Assembly (NCBI RefSeq): GCF_001875665.1
Contig: NZ_MLAL01000014.1
Coordinates: 22,727-86,726, forward strand
Reading direction: 5' to 3'
DNA from: Corynebacterium sp. NML130628
Lineage (GTDB): Bacteria > Actinomycetota > Actinomycetes > Mycobacteriales > Mycobacteriaceae
DNA length: 64,000 nt
Below the pieces are notes generated by a model. The model was not told the DNA's origin. It did no database searches and saw nothing but the letters and a program-made list of their open reading frames with translations. The number at the start of each line of letters is the position of its first letter. The first letter of the stretch is position 1. Shown here one piece after another: positions 56,718 through 64,000 of this stretch. Both the position numbers and the translations under genes were made by a program.

Positions 56718-56850
56718 GAAAAGTTCCCGCGATCTGCGTGAACCCGGGAACAATCTTCGTGGACAGGTGTATCGACCTGGGAAACGCCAGAACAGGTCGA
56801 CCGGAATCGGCCCCACTCGCAAAATCGTTCCCGGGCGTGGGAACTTTTTC
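56718..56850 (-). repeat. Interspersed structured repeat, module C, copy 2
   Basis: A 133-bp element, in reverse orientation to the copy at 6816-6949, with the same arms (GGAAAAGTTCCC and GGGAACTTTTTC), both terminal GTTCCC/GGGAAC hairpins and the core CGACCTGGG at 56773-56781. It lies in the divergent gap between AbiEi and mnhA. No gene is seen in 56525-57087. Confidence 0.8.
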
Positions 56851-57043
56851 AACGGCATGAGGGAAGGGGCGCTGGCGCACGCGGAGGCGGGGCGGCCAGG
56901 CCGAACAACCGACCTGAAAACCGTTCGCAAAATGTCGGGGCTGTGAGTACAGTGAAAATTTGTTGGTCGCGCCACTGATCATGACGCGCCTTGTTTCTAG
57001 TTTCGACGGTGCATGGTGGGCAGCTGCGTTGCTGTGGTGCGCC

Positions 57044-57070
57044 GAAGCTGAAGAAGCTGAAGAAGCTGAA
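57044..57070 (+). repeat. Three 9-bp tandem repeats before the mnhA ribosome site
   Basis: GAAGCTGAA is repeated three times exactly, followed at once by CAAGGAGGG, the ribosome site of mnhA. Copy-number change would alter the leader but not the ribosome-site spacing. Confidence 0.85.
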
Positions 57071-57087
57071 CAAGGAGGGCCCGGGTT

Positions 57088-60000
57088 GTGTTGACGCTAC
57101 TTGTCGCGCTGTTCGTCGCGACGGCTGCGGCGCCGTTGTTGATCCGTACGATCGGTAGGTCGGCGTTTGCGCTGGTGGCGTTGGTGCCGCTGGGCGGGTT
57201 CGCGTGGATGGTGTACCTGTTCGCAAAGGGTGTCTTTGTGGATGGTGGGGAGATCGTTTCGCGGATTCCGTGGATGCCGTCGGCGGAGTTGAACCTGGAT
57301 TTCAGGTTGGACGCGCTGGCGGGCTTGTTTAGTTTGATTATTTTGGGCGTCGGCTCCTTGGTGTTGTTGTACTGCTGGGGCTATTTCGATTCGAATCCGC
57401 GCAGGTTGGCGAAGTTTGGTGGGGAGCTGACCATGTTCGCCTCCGTGATGTACGGGTTGGTGATTTCGGACAGTTTCTTGCTGATGTACGTGTTTTGGGA
57501 GTTGACGTCGATACTCTCGTACATGCTGGTCAGCTATTACGGTGAGCGAGCTTCGTCACGACGCGCCGCCATCCAGGCGCTGATGATTACGACGTTCGGC
57601 GGGCTGGCGATGCTCGTCGGTATTAATTTGCTGGGCTACAAGACGGGCATTTGGCGGCTCAGCGAGGTGTCGCAGTTTGCGAATATTGAAAATACGCCTG
57701 CGATTTCGACGGCGATTGTGCTGATTATGTTGGGGGCGATGACGAAGTCGGCGCAGGCGCCGTGGCATATTTGGTTGCCGGGGGCGATGGCGGCACCGAC
57801 GCCGGTGTCGGCGTATTTGCACTCGGCGGCGATGGTGAAGGCCGGGATTTACCTGGTGGCGCGCCTGGCGCCGGATTTGGCGGTGGTGAGCACGTGGCAC
57901 CTGGTGGTGCTATCGACGGGCGTGTTCACCATGATTCTGGGTGGCTGGCTGGCGCTGAAGCAGCGTGACTTGAAGCTGATTTTGGCGTACGGCACGGTGT
58001 CCCAGCTGGGCTTTATCACGACGGTGATCGGCATTGGGTCGCGTGAGGCGACAATGGCCGGGCTGGCGATCACGTTCGGGCACTCCATGTTTAAGGCGAC
58101 CCTGTTCATGATCGTGGGCGCGATTGACCACACGACGGGCACCCGCGACATCCACGAGCTGTCGGGGTTGGCGAAGCGGGAGCCGTTTGTGGCGTTTTTG
58201 GCGGCGGTGTCGGCAGCGTCGATGGCGGGGATCCCGCCGTTCTTCGGTTTTGTGGCGAAGGAGTCGGCGCTGGAGGCGGTGCTCAACGAGGAGATGTTGC
58301 ACGGCATGCCGGGCTACATGACGTTGGTGGCGATCGTCGTGGGTTCCATTTTGACCATGGCGTACTCGCTGTACTTCTGGTGGGCAGCCTTTTCGACGAA
58401 GCCAGCACACAACAACGCCGAGTCGAAGGCTGTGCGCGAGATGCACCCGATCGGGCCTACCTTGTGGATTTCGCCGACGGTGCTGACCACGCTGACGGTG
58501 GTGTGCGGTATTTTCCCGGTGCTGCTGTCGACGGCGTTCAACGAGTACCTGGATGTACGTTTCCCCGGCGGCGAGCAGGAGGAGTTAGCGCTGTGGCACG
58601 GGATTACGATCCCGTTGGTGCTGACGGCCGTGATTGTGGGTGGGGGCGTCGTCATGTTCTGGCAGCGTGCGGTGCTGAAGCCGCTGCAGACGGGCAAACC
58701 GGCGCTCGGCGACGGTGACGACCTGTGGGACGCGCTGCTCGCGCAGCTGCGGACGGCGTCGCTGCGGTTGACGGCGTCGACGCAGCGCGGTTCCCTGGTG
58801 ATCAACCTGGGTGTCATTTTTGCGGTGTTGGCCGTCGTGCCGCTGGCGGCGCTGGTGCTGGGCCGCTCGAACGATATTCGGATGATCGTGTGGGATTCGC
58901 CATGGCAGGGCCTGGTGGTGTTCATCATGGTCTGCATGGCTGTCTTTGCGACGGTCCAACGCAACCGCCTGTCCGCCGTAGTGATGGTGGGTCTGACCGG
59001 CTACGGCATGGCGACGATCTTTGCCCTGCATGGCGCGCCGGATCTGGCGCTGACGCAGGCGCTGGTGGAGACCATCGTGATGGTGGTGTTCATGCTGATC
59101 CTTCGCAAGATGCCGACGGAGGTCGAACCCCGCAACGAGGACAACCGGGCGCGTGCCTGGCTGTCCATTCTGACGGGTGTCTCGGTCGTGGTGGTGGCCA
59201 TGTTCGCGATGAGTGCGCGCTCCGCCGACCCGATCTCGGTGTTCATGCCGGAGTTGGCGCACGACATCGGTCACGGCCGAAACACGGTGAACGTGCTGCT
59301 CGTGGACCTGCGCGCGGCCGATACCTTCGGCGAAATCATCGTGTTGGTCATCGCGGCGACGGGCGTGGCCAGCCTGATCTTCGGCACCGGCAAGTTCGGG
59401 CGTGCTTCACGCCGCCCGACGCTGTCCACCACGAAGGCGCGCTGGTTGGCCAGCGGCGTGGACTCTGAGACGGCGCAGAACCGTTCGCTGATGGTGGACG
59501 TCGCAACGCGGATCCTGTTCCCGTCGATGATCCTGCTGTCCCTGTACTTCTTCTTCGGCGGCCACAACGCACCAGGCGGCGGCTTCGCCGGTGGCCTGGT
59601 GGCGGCACTGGCGTTCACGCTGCGCTACCTCGCGGGCGGGCGCCAGGAAATCGAGGAGGCGCTGCCAGTGGACCCGGCGAAGCTGCTGGGCACCGGCATG
59701 TTGTTCTCCTTCGCCGCGGCGGTGACCCCGATGTTCTTCGGCAACCCGCCGCTGGCGTCGAGCTACACCACGGTGACGCTGCCGCTCATCGGCTCGTTCG
59801 ACGTCACCTCGGCGCTCGTGTTCGACGCGGGTGTTTACCTCATTGTGGTCGGCCTGACCCTGCACATCCTGACCTCCATGGGCGGCTACCTCGACCAAGA
59901 GGAAGACAACCGCAAGCAGTACGCTCGCCAGCGCGCCCGCGAACTGCAGGAGAAGAATAAACGACGCCGCGCTGAGCAGGCGGCGAAACGGTTGGAGCGA

Positions 60001-60117
60001 GAGAGCCGTCGAGAAGCGGTCACTGGTGACGGTGACGCGGCGGCCGGGCGGGGCCGGGCGTCGACAATTGGGGCGCCGGTGCACACCACCGCGCGTGGCC
60101 GCGAAAGGAGCGAGTAA
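57088..60117 (+). CDS. mnhA: Mrp/Mnh Na+/H+ antiporter subunit A with fused B domain
   Basis: A 1009-residue membrane protein, largest subunit of the multi-subunit Mrp antiporter related to complex I. Residues about 1-600 hold the proton-pumping NuoL-like core (VFWELTSILSYMLVSYY with the key Glu, then MTKSAQAPWHIWLPGAMAAPTPVSAYLHSAAMVKAG). The C-terminal 150 residues (ILFPSMILLSLYFFFGGHNAPGGGFAGGL) are the MnhB domain, fused here. A cytoplasmic Arg/Glu-rich tail follows. GTG 57088 has AAGGAGG at good spacing. Overlaps mnhC by one base (TAATG). Confidence 0.96.
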   Translation: MLTLLVALFVATAAAPLLIRTIGRSAFALVALVPLGGFAWMVYLFAKGVFVDGGEIVSRIPWMPSAELNLDFRLDALAGLFSLIILGVGSLVLLYCWGYFDSNPRRLAKFGGELTMFASVMYGLVISDSFLLMYVFWELTSILSYMLVSYYGERASSRRAAIQALMITTFGGLAMLVGINLLGYKTGIWRLSEVSQFANIENTPAISTAIVLIMLGAMTKSAQAPWHIWLPGAMAAPTPVSAYLHSAAMVKAGIYLVARLAPDLAVVSTWHLVVLSTGVFTMILGGWLALKQRDLKLILAYGTVSQLGFITTVIGIGSREATMAGLAITFGHSMFKATLFMIVGAIDHTTGTRDIHELSGLAKREPFVAFLAAVSAASMAGIPPFFGFVAKESALEAVLNEEMLHGMPGYMTLVAIVVGSILTMAYSLYFWWAAFSTKPAHNNAESKAVREMHPIGPTLWISPTVLTTLTVVCGIFPVLLSTAFNEYLDVRFPGGEQEELALWHGITIPLVLTAVIVGGGVVMFWQRAVLKPLQTGKPALGDGDDLWDALLAQLRTASLRLTASTQRGSLVINLGVIFAVLAVVPLAALVLGRSNDIRMIVWDSPWQGLVVFIMVCMAVFATVQRNRLSAVVMVGLTGYGMATIFALHGAPDLALTQALVETIVMVVFMLILRKMPTEVEPRNEDNRARAWLSILTGVSVVVVAMFAMSARSADPISVFMPELAHDIGHGRNTVNVLLVDLRAADTFGEIIVLVIAATGVASLIFGTGKFGRASRRPTLSTTKARWLASGVDSETAQNRSLMVDVATRILFPSMILLSLYFFFGGHNAPGGGFAGGLVAALAFTLRYLAGGRQEIEEALPVDPAKLLGTGMLFSFAAAVTPMFFGNPPLASSYTTVTLPLIGSFDVTSALVFDAGVYLIVVGLTLHILTSMGGYLDQEEDNRKQYARQRARELQEKNKRRRAEQAAKRLERESRREAVTGDGDAAAGRGRASTIGAPVHTTARGRERSE

Positions 60118-60611
60118 TGGAAGCGAACCTGTTCCTGCTCATCGGGTCGGGTGTGCTCGTGGCCACCGGCGTGTATCTGATGCTCGATCGGGCACTGACA
60201 CGCATGATCATGGGCGTTCTGCTGCTCGGTAACGGCGCGAACCTGCTGCTACTGCAGTCTGGCGGGCAGGCCGGCTCCCCGCCGATCATTGGCCGCATGT
60301 CCACCCTGTTCGGCGAGCGCATCGCCGACCCACTGGCGCAGGCGATGATCCTCACCGCGATCGTCATTTCGATGGCGATGGTCGCGTTCATGCTGGCCTT
60401 GGCCTACCGCCAGTACCGCTACCGCACCGACGACATCATCGAACGCGACGAGGAAGACCGCGCAATCGCCGCCCGCCCGAAGACCGCGGCAGCAGCCCCC
60501 GACCACGACGCCTCCGACGACCCCGAAACCGGACGCATGAGCTCCGAGGGCGACGCCTTCGGCCCCCGCTCCTTCGAAGACCCCGTCAAGGAGGCCGACG
60601 ATGACGAATAA
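60117..60611 (+). CDS. mnhC: Mrp/Mnh antiporter subunit C
   Basis: A 164-residue NuoK-like subunit with three membrane helices (about residues 4-22, 28-46 and 75-100). GVLLLGNGANLLLL and DPLAQAMILTAIVISMAMVAFMLAL are the family signatures. The last 60 residues form an acidic cytoplasmic tail beyond the usual 110-residue length. The stop lies after the mnhD start (11-base overlap), indicating coupled translation. Confidence 0.93.
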   Translation: MEANLFLLIGSGVLVATGVYLMLDRALTRMIMGVLLLGNGANLLLLQSGGQAGSPPIIGRMSTLFGERIADPLAQAMILTAIVISMAMVAFMLALAYRQYRYRTDDIIERDEEDRAIAARPKTAAAAPDHDASDDPETGRMSSEGDAFGPRSFEDPVKEADDDE

Positions 60612-62388
60612 TCTCTTCGAGTTCGCCCACTGGGCGCTGCCCGCCATGCCGATCCTCACCGTGATGCCGCTGCTGCTGCCAGCACTCGCCGCGGCGCTGA
60701 TCCTGGTCACTGGGCGCGCAGTCACCCTGCAGCGCACCATCGCGCTGACCACGCTGCTCGCGCTGGCCGTCATCTCCGGCGCCATGATCATCATCGCGGA
60801 CGTCCACGGCATCCAGACCGTCCAGATGGGTGGCTGGGAAGCGCCCATCGGCATCACGCTGGTGGCGGACCGACTGTCCACCATCATGGTGTTCGTCTCC
60901 TCCATCGTGCTGTTCGCCGTCATGTGGTACGGCATCTCCCAAGGGCTTCGCGACGGCGACGACGACGACCCAGTCGCCGTCTTCCTCCCCGTCTACATGC
61001 TGCTGTGCATGGGCGTGAACCTGTCCTTCCTCGCCGGCGACCTGTTCAACCTGTACGTCGGCTTCGAAGTGTTCCTCGTCGCCTCCTATGTGCTGCTTAC
61101 CCTGGGTGCCTCGCCGGGGCGTGTGCGCGCCGGCATCGGCTACGTGATGGTGTCCATGGCGTCCTCCATGGTGTTCCTGTTCGCCCTGGCGCTCATCTAC
61201 TCCTCCACCGGCACCGTCAACATGGCGCAGGTCGGCCAGCGCATGGCCGAAGTCCCCGATGGCACCCGGGCCGCCATCTTCGCCACGCTGCTCATCGCGT
61301 TCGGTATCAAAGCGGCCGTCTTCCCCCTCGACGCGTGGCTGCCCGACTCCTACCCCACCGCTGCCTCCCTGGTCACCGCGGTGTTCGCCGGGCTTCTGAC
61401 CAAGGTGGGCGTCTACGCCATCATCCGCGTGCGCACCACCATATTTACCGACGGCTCCCTCGACACCCTCCTCATGTGGGTCGCACTCCTGACCATGATC
61501 GTCGGCGTGATGGGCGCGCTGGCACAAAACGACATCAAGCGTCTCCTGTCCTTCACCCTGGTCAGCCACATCGGCTACATGATCTTCGGCATCGCCCTCG
61601 GCACAGTAGCGGGGCTGTCCGGCGCAATCTTCTACGCCGTGCACCACATCCTGGTGCAGACCTCCCTCTTCCTGGTCGTCGGCCTCATCGAGCGCCAAGC
61701 CGGGTCCGCACAGCTGCGCCGCCTCGGCTCGTTGCTCTACACCGCGCCACTCATCGCGCTGCTCTACCTCATCCCAGCGCTCAACCTGGGCGGCATCCCG
61801 CCGTTCTCCGGGTTCCTCGGCAAAGTCATGCTCATCCAGGCCGGCGCCGCCGACGGCTCCTGGCTCGCCTGGGTACTCATCGCAGGGGCCGTCGTCACCT
61901 CCTTATTGACGCTCTACGCCATGATCCTCGTCTGGTCCAAAGGCTTCCTCCGCGACCGCGCCGACGCCCCCGAATCCGTCGCCATGGCTCGCCCCGCATC
62001 GCTTGCCGAACGCCACGACACCATCGCCGTCGACGACCGCGCCGACGTCGGCCGCATCCCCGCCGGCATGCTCCTATCCACCGCACTCCTGGTAGCGACG
62101 TCCGTGTCCATCACCTTCCTCGCCGGCCCGATCTCCGCCATCACCGACCGCGCCGCCGAATCCTCCAGCGACCAACGCATCTACCAGCACGCCGTCCTCT
62201 CCGGCGACCCCACCAACCCAACACGGGACCTCGACACCTTCCGCCAACCCACCGACTCCGGCGGCGGCAAAGACGCCCTCGCCCACCGATCTTCTGCACG
62301 CTCAGGTGACGGAGAAGACGTCATCACGACAGAACGAGTCCCCCTCCCCGCAAGCGCAACCGCCGAACCGACAGGAGCAAACCGATGA
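60601..62388 (+). CDS. mnhD: Mrp/Mnh antiporter subunit D
   Basis: A 595-residue NuoM/N-like subunit with about 14 membrane helices. The helix with conserved Glu (NLYVGFEVFLVASYVLLTLGA, about residue 145) and the lysine-bearing AFGIKAAVFPLDAWLPDSYPTAASLVTAVFAGLLTKVGVYA (about 230-270) are the proton-pathway motifs of the Mrp D subunit. A hydrophilic tail of about 70 residues follows the last helix. The ATG lies within the mnhC tail, and its TGA overlaps mnhE as ATGA. Confidence 0.95.
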   Translation: MTNNLFEFAHWALPAMPILTVMPLLLPALAAALILVTGRAVTLQRTIALTTLLALAVISGAMIIIADVHGIQTVQMGGWEAPIGITLVADRLSTIMVFVSSIVLFAVMWYGISQGLRDGDDDDPVAVFLPVYMLLCMGVNLSFLAGDLFNLYVGFEVFLVASYVLLTLGASPGRVRAGIGYVMVSMASSMVFLFALALIYSSTGTVNMAQVGQRMAEVPDGTRAAIFATLLIAFGIKAAVFPLDAWLPDSYPTAASLVTAVFAGLLTKVGVYAIIRVRTTIFTDGSLDTLLMWVALLTMIVGVMGALAQNDIKRLLSFTLVSHIGYMIFGIALGTVAGLSGAIFYAVHHILVQTSLFLVVGLIERQAGSAQLRRLGSLLYTAPLIALLYLIPALNLGGIPPFSGFLGKVMLIQAGAADGSWLAWVLIAGAVVTSLLTLYAMILVWSKGFLRDRADAPESVAMARPASLAERHDTIAVDDRADVGRIPAGMLLSTALLVATSVSITFLAGPISAITDRAAESSSDQRIYQHAVLSGDPTNPTRDLDTFRQPTDSGGGKDALAHRSSARSGDGEDVITTERVPLPASATAEPTGANR

Positions 62389-62906
62389 ACCACCTCCTCA
62401 CCGGCATCCGAAACCGCTTCCGCGGCGCGTTCGTCCTCTGGCTCGCGTTCATGTGGGTCCTCATGCAAGGCGACCTGACCTGGGGCAACGTCGCCGCCGG
62501 GCTCGCGCTTGGCGTGCTCATCGTCCTCGTGCTGCCCCTGCCGGCGATCCCGCGCAGCGGCAACAAAATCCACTGGGGCAAACTGTTACTGTTCGTGCTG
62601 CAGTGGTTCGCCGACCTCATCGTCGCCTCCGCCAAGGTCTCCTGGCTCGCGCTGCGGCCCGCGGCACCACCCAAAAACGCAATCCTGCGCGTGCCGATGC
62701 GCGTCTCCGACGACCTCGTCCTCTACCTCGCCACCTGCGCCTACAACCTGCAGCCCGGCGGCAGCGTGTCGGATATTGACATCGCCAACCGCGAATGGAC
62801 CATCCACGTCCTCCACGCCGACAACCAAACCGACATCGACCGCGAAATCGCCAACGTGGCAAAACTCGAACGCCAAATGATCGACATCTTCGAAAGCAGG
62901 CGCTAA
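62385..62906 (+). CDS. mnhE: Mrp/Mnh antiporter subunit E
   Basis: A 173-residue membrane subunit with two or three N-terminal helices (about residues 12-28, 33-50 and 65-85) and a cytoplasmic domain. ADLIVASAKVSWLALRP and ILRVPMRVSDDLVLYLATCAYNLQPGGSV are typical of MnhE. The start overlaps the mnhD stop as ATGA. It is needed for assembly of the antiporter in other bacteria. Followed by mnhF after 3 bases. Confidence 0.92.
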   Translation: MNHLLTGIRNRFRGAFVLWLAFMWVLMQGDLTWGNVAAGLALGVLIVLVLPLPAIPRSGNKIHWGKLLLFVLQWFADLIVASAKVSWLALRPAAPPKNAILRVPMRVSDDLVLYLATCAYNLQPGGSVSDIDIANREWTIHVLHADNQTDIDREIANVAKLERQMIDIFESRR

Positions 62907-62909
62907 CCC

Positions 62910-63185
62910 ATGAACCCCCAGGTCTACAACGCATTCCTCATCGTCGCCGGCGTCTTCCTCGCCATCGGCTTCCTCGTCCTCGCCTGGAGAGTCATCGTCG
63001 GCCCCGACTCCATGGACCGCGTCCTCGGCAACGACGCCATCACCGCCTCCCTCCAATGCGTCCTCGCCCTCTACATCTGCTGGACCCTCGACACCACCGT
63101 GGTCAACGTCATGATGGTGATCGCACTCCTCGGATTCATCGCCTCCCTGTCCGTCGCCCGCTTCCGCAAACGCGACAACTCCTAA
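62910..63185 (+). CDS. mnhF: Mrp/Mnh antiporter subunit F
   Basis: A 91-residue protein with three membrane helices (about residues 5-25, 35-53 and 58-80). WRVIVGPDSMDRVLGNDAI is the MnhF signature (GPxxxDRVxAxD). Normal length. Lies 3 bases after mnhE and 13 before mnhG in the same operon. Confidence 0.94.
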   Translation: MNPQVYNAFLIVAGVFLAIGFLVLAWRVIVGPDSMDRVLGNDAITASLQCVLALYICWTLDTTVVNVMMVIALLGFIASLSVARFRKRDNS

Positions 63186-63198
63186 GAAAGGCCCACCA

Positions 63199-63621
63199 AT
63201 GACACTCGCCTTCCTTCTCGACGCCACATCCCTCATCTTCATCCTCCCCGGCGCCTTCATGGTGTTCTCCGCCGCCATCGGCACCGCCCGATTCCAATCC
63301 ACCATGGCGCGCATCCACGCCATCACCAAGCCGCAGACCACCGGGCTGGTGCTCATGATCATCGGCACCATCATCCGGCTACTGAACCCCTCCGCCGGCG
63401 GCCCGGCCGGCACCGGCGAGGCTGTCGGCACCCACGAACTTCACGACATCGGCGTCATCCTCATCCTGCTCATCTTCGCCCTCATGACCAACCCGGTCAC
63501 CGCGCAGCGCCTCGGCCGCGTCGCCCGACGCGAAGGCCTCTACGGCGGACCCGACACCCTCAGCCGCAACGACCGCCCCGCCGCCTACCATCCCAAGCGC
63601 GTCGACCCCACCAAGAAGTAG
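63199..63621 (+). CDS. mnhG: Mrp/Mnh antiporter subunit G
   Basis: A 140-residue protein with three membrane helices (about residues 5-28, 50-68 and 84-100). IFILPGAFMVFSAAIGTARFQSTMARIHAITKPQTTGLVLMI contains the MnhG signature (G.IGLLRFPD.Y.R.HA.....), here with ARFQSTMARIHA. The hydrophilic tail of 35 residues extends beyond the family core. AAAGG lies before the ATG. Last gene of the antiporter operon. Confidence 0.92.
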   Translation: MTLAFLLDATSLIFILPGAFMVFSAAIGTARFQSTMARIHAITKPQTTGLVLMIIGTIIRLLNPSAGGPAGTGEAVGTHELHDIGVILILLIFALMTNPVTAQRLGRVARREGLYGGPDTLSRNDRPAAYHPKRVDPTKK

Positions 63622-63674
63622 CGCCTGCGCCTGCTGCTGGGTCTGCTGCGGGGCTTTCTGCGCCTGGCGCTGCG

Positions 63675-63751
63675 CACCACATTCCTGGTTTTTGGGAGGG
63701 CGTCTGGACGTTTCCCCAGGTCGTTGGGTTTGGGTGGGGGAATTTGGTGTC
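63675..63751 (+). repeat. Interspersed repeat module A, copy 7
   Basis: 77-bp element with arms CACCACATTCC and GGAATTTGGTG and the core CCCAGGTCG at 63715-63723, downstream of mnhG. Confidence 0.8.
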
Positions 63752-63766
63752 ACCCCAGCCGGCACG

Positions 63767-63825
63767 AGTGACAAAAGACGCAGCCCACTTTTCACGACCT
63801 GGGCTTTTGCCCGAGTTTGTCGGCA
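63767..63825 (-). repeat. Interspersed repeat module B, copy 3 (truncated)
   Basis: Begins AGTGACAAAAGACGCAG like the other B units and has the core CGACCTGGG at 63795-63803, but the right arm CTTTGTCACT is missing; the similarity fades near 63825 and no further A units follow. Confidence 0.75.
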
Positions 63826-63878
63826 GGCCCTAGGTGGCAGGCTGGTTGTGAGCGCCGAACCGAAGGAGGTCCACGCCC

Positions 63879-64000
63879 ATGTCCCCGCACGATATTCCCC
63901 CGCTGATACCAAACCCACCCGAGAGGGATTGGGCACACTACAACACCAACCCCGACCCCGATGCTGGCAGTACTGGTAAGCGCCGGCGTGCAAGCATGCC
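63879..64000 (+). CDS. Partial hypothetical protein, runs off the window
   Basis: An open frame starts at ATG 63879 after a strong ribosome site (GAAGGAGGT, 7 bases away) and continues to the window end. The visible 40 residues begin MSPHDIPPLIPNPPERDWAHYN and are Pro/Asp-rich, with a basic KRRRAS stretch at the end. No family can be assigned from this fragment. No membrane segment or signal peptide is seen so far. Confidence 0.55.
   Translation, partial: MSPHDIPPLIPNPPERDWAHYNTNPDPDAGSTGKRRRASM

Noticed and set aside
56584..56982. Open frames on both strands across module C copy 2
   Set aside because: They depend on the repeat sequence and have no start signals; the same repeat elsewhere gives different frames.

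Overview
The window is a chromosomal segment of a high-GC, mycolic-acid-containing actinobacterium, almost certainly a Corynebacterium. The evidence is gene order shared with M. tuberculosis and C. glutamicum (ftsH-folE-folP-folB-folK-DUF3180-DUF6779-DUF2520-panC, and hpt-tilS-PBP4 divergent from ppa), tiny porin genes of the PorA/PorH type next to ppk2 near groEL, and two Spa-type sortase-assembled pilus clusters. No rRNA, tRNA, CRISPR array, intact insertion sequence or prophage was seen.

Layout. 0.1-4.9 kb: phosphotransferase genes on the minus strand (ptsI, a BglG/LicT antiterminator, an EIIBCA permease). The permease leader has a recognisable RAT hairpin overlapping a terminator. 4.9-6.7 kb: a GT87-type mannosyltransferase and a TM2-domain protein. 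7.0-21.5 kb: a dense minus-strand housekeeping run (lysS, MFS exporter, pseudokinase-like protein, panC, folate genes, ftsH, hpt, tilS, PBP4) with many ATGA/GTGA overlaps. ppa follows on the plus strand.

22-49 kb is an accessory surface-protein region. It holds a metzincin-like secreted protease, a small secreted protein next to a divergent sortase, a rhodanese and a MarR regulator. Pilus cluster 2 (27.7-37.1 kb) encodes a sortase, an LAYTG base pilin, an LPATG backbone and a 1923-residue LPDTG tip adhesin. Then come an Abi-like HEPN gene, ppk2, porA and porH, and a stretch of decayed or small genes with a candidate small RNA. Pilus cluster 1 (42.6-49.0 kb) runs spaA, sortase, spaB, VWA tip pilin. 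Its major pilin promoter has a run of ten G exactly in the -35/-10 spacer, the architecture of a phase-variable promoter.

49.6-64 kb: groEL with two CIRCE operators, an OPT transporter, an M20 peptidase, an AbiE toxin-antitoxin pair with a Phd-like third gene, a complete Mrp Na+/H+ antiporter operon (mnhA, C, D, E, F, G, with B fused to A), and the start of one more gene.

The most unusual non-coding signal is a family of interspersed structured repeats. Modules A (arms CACCAAATTCC/GGAATTTGGTG) and B (arms AGTGACAAA/TTTGTCACT) are about 77 bp each and occur as an A-B-A-A cassette at 22.2-22.5 kb and again at 27.3-27.7 kb, with a truncated A-B copy at 63.7 kb. A third module C (about 134 bp, GTTCCC/GGGAAC arms) lies at 6.8 and 56.7 kb. 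All share a core CCCAGGTCG at a similar offset, which suggests one mosaic repeat family with exchangeable arms.
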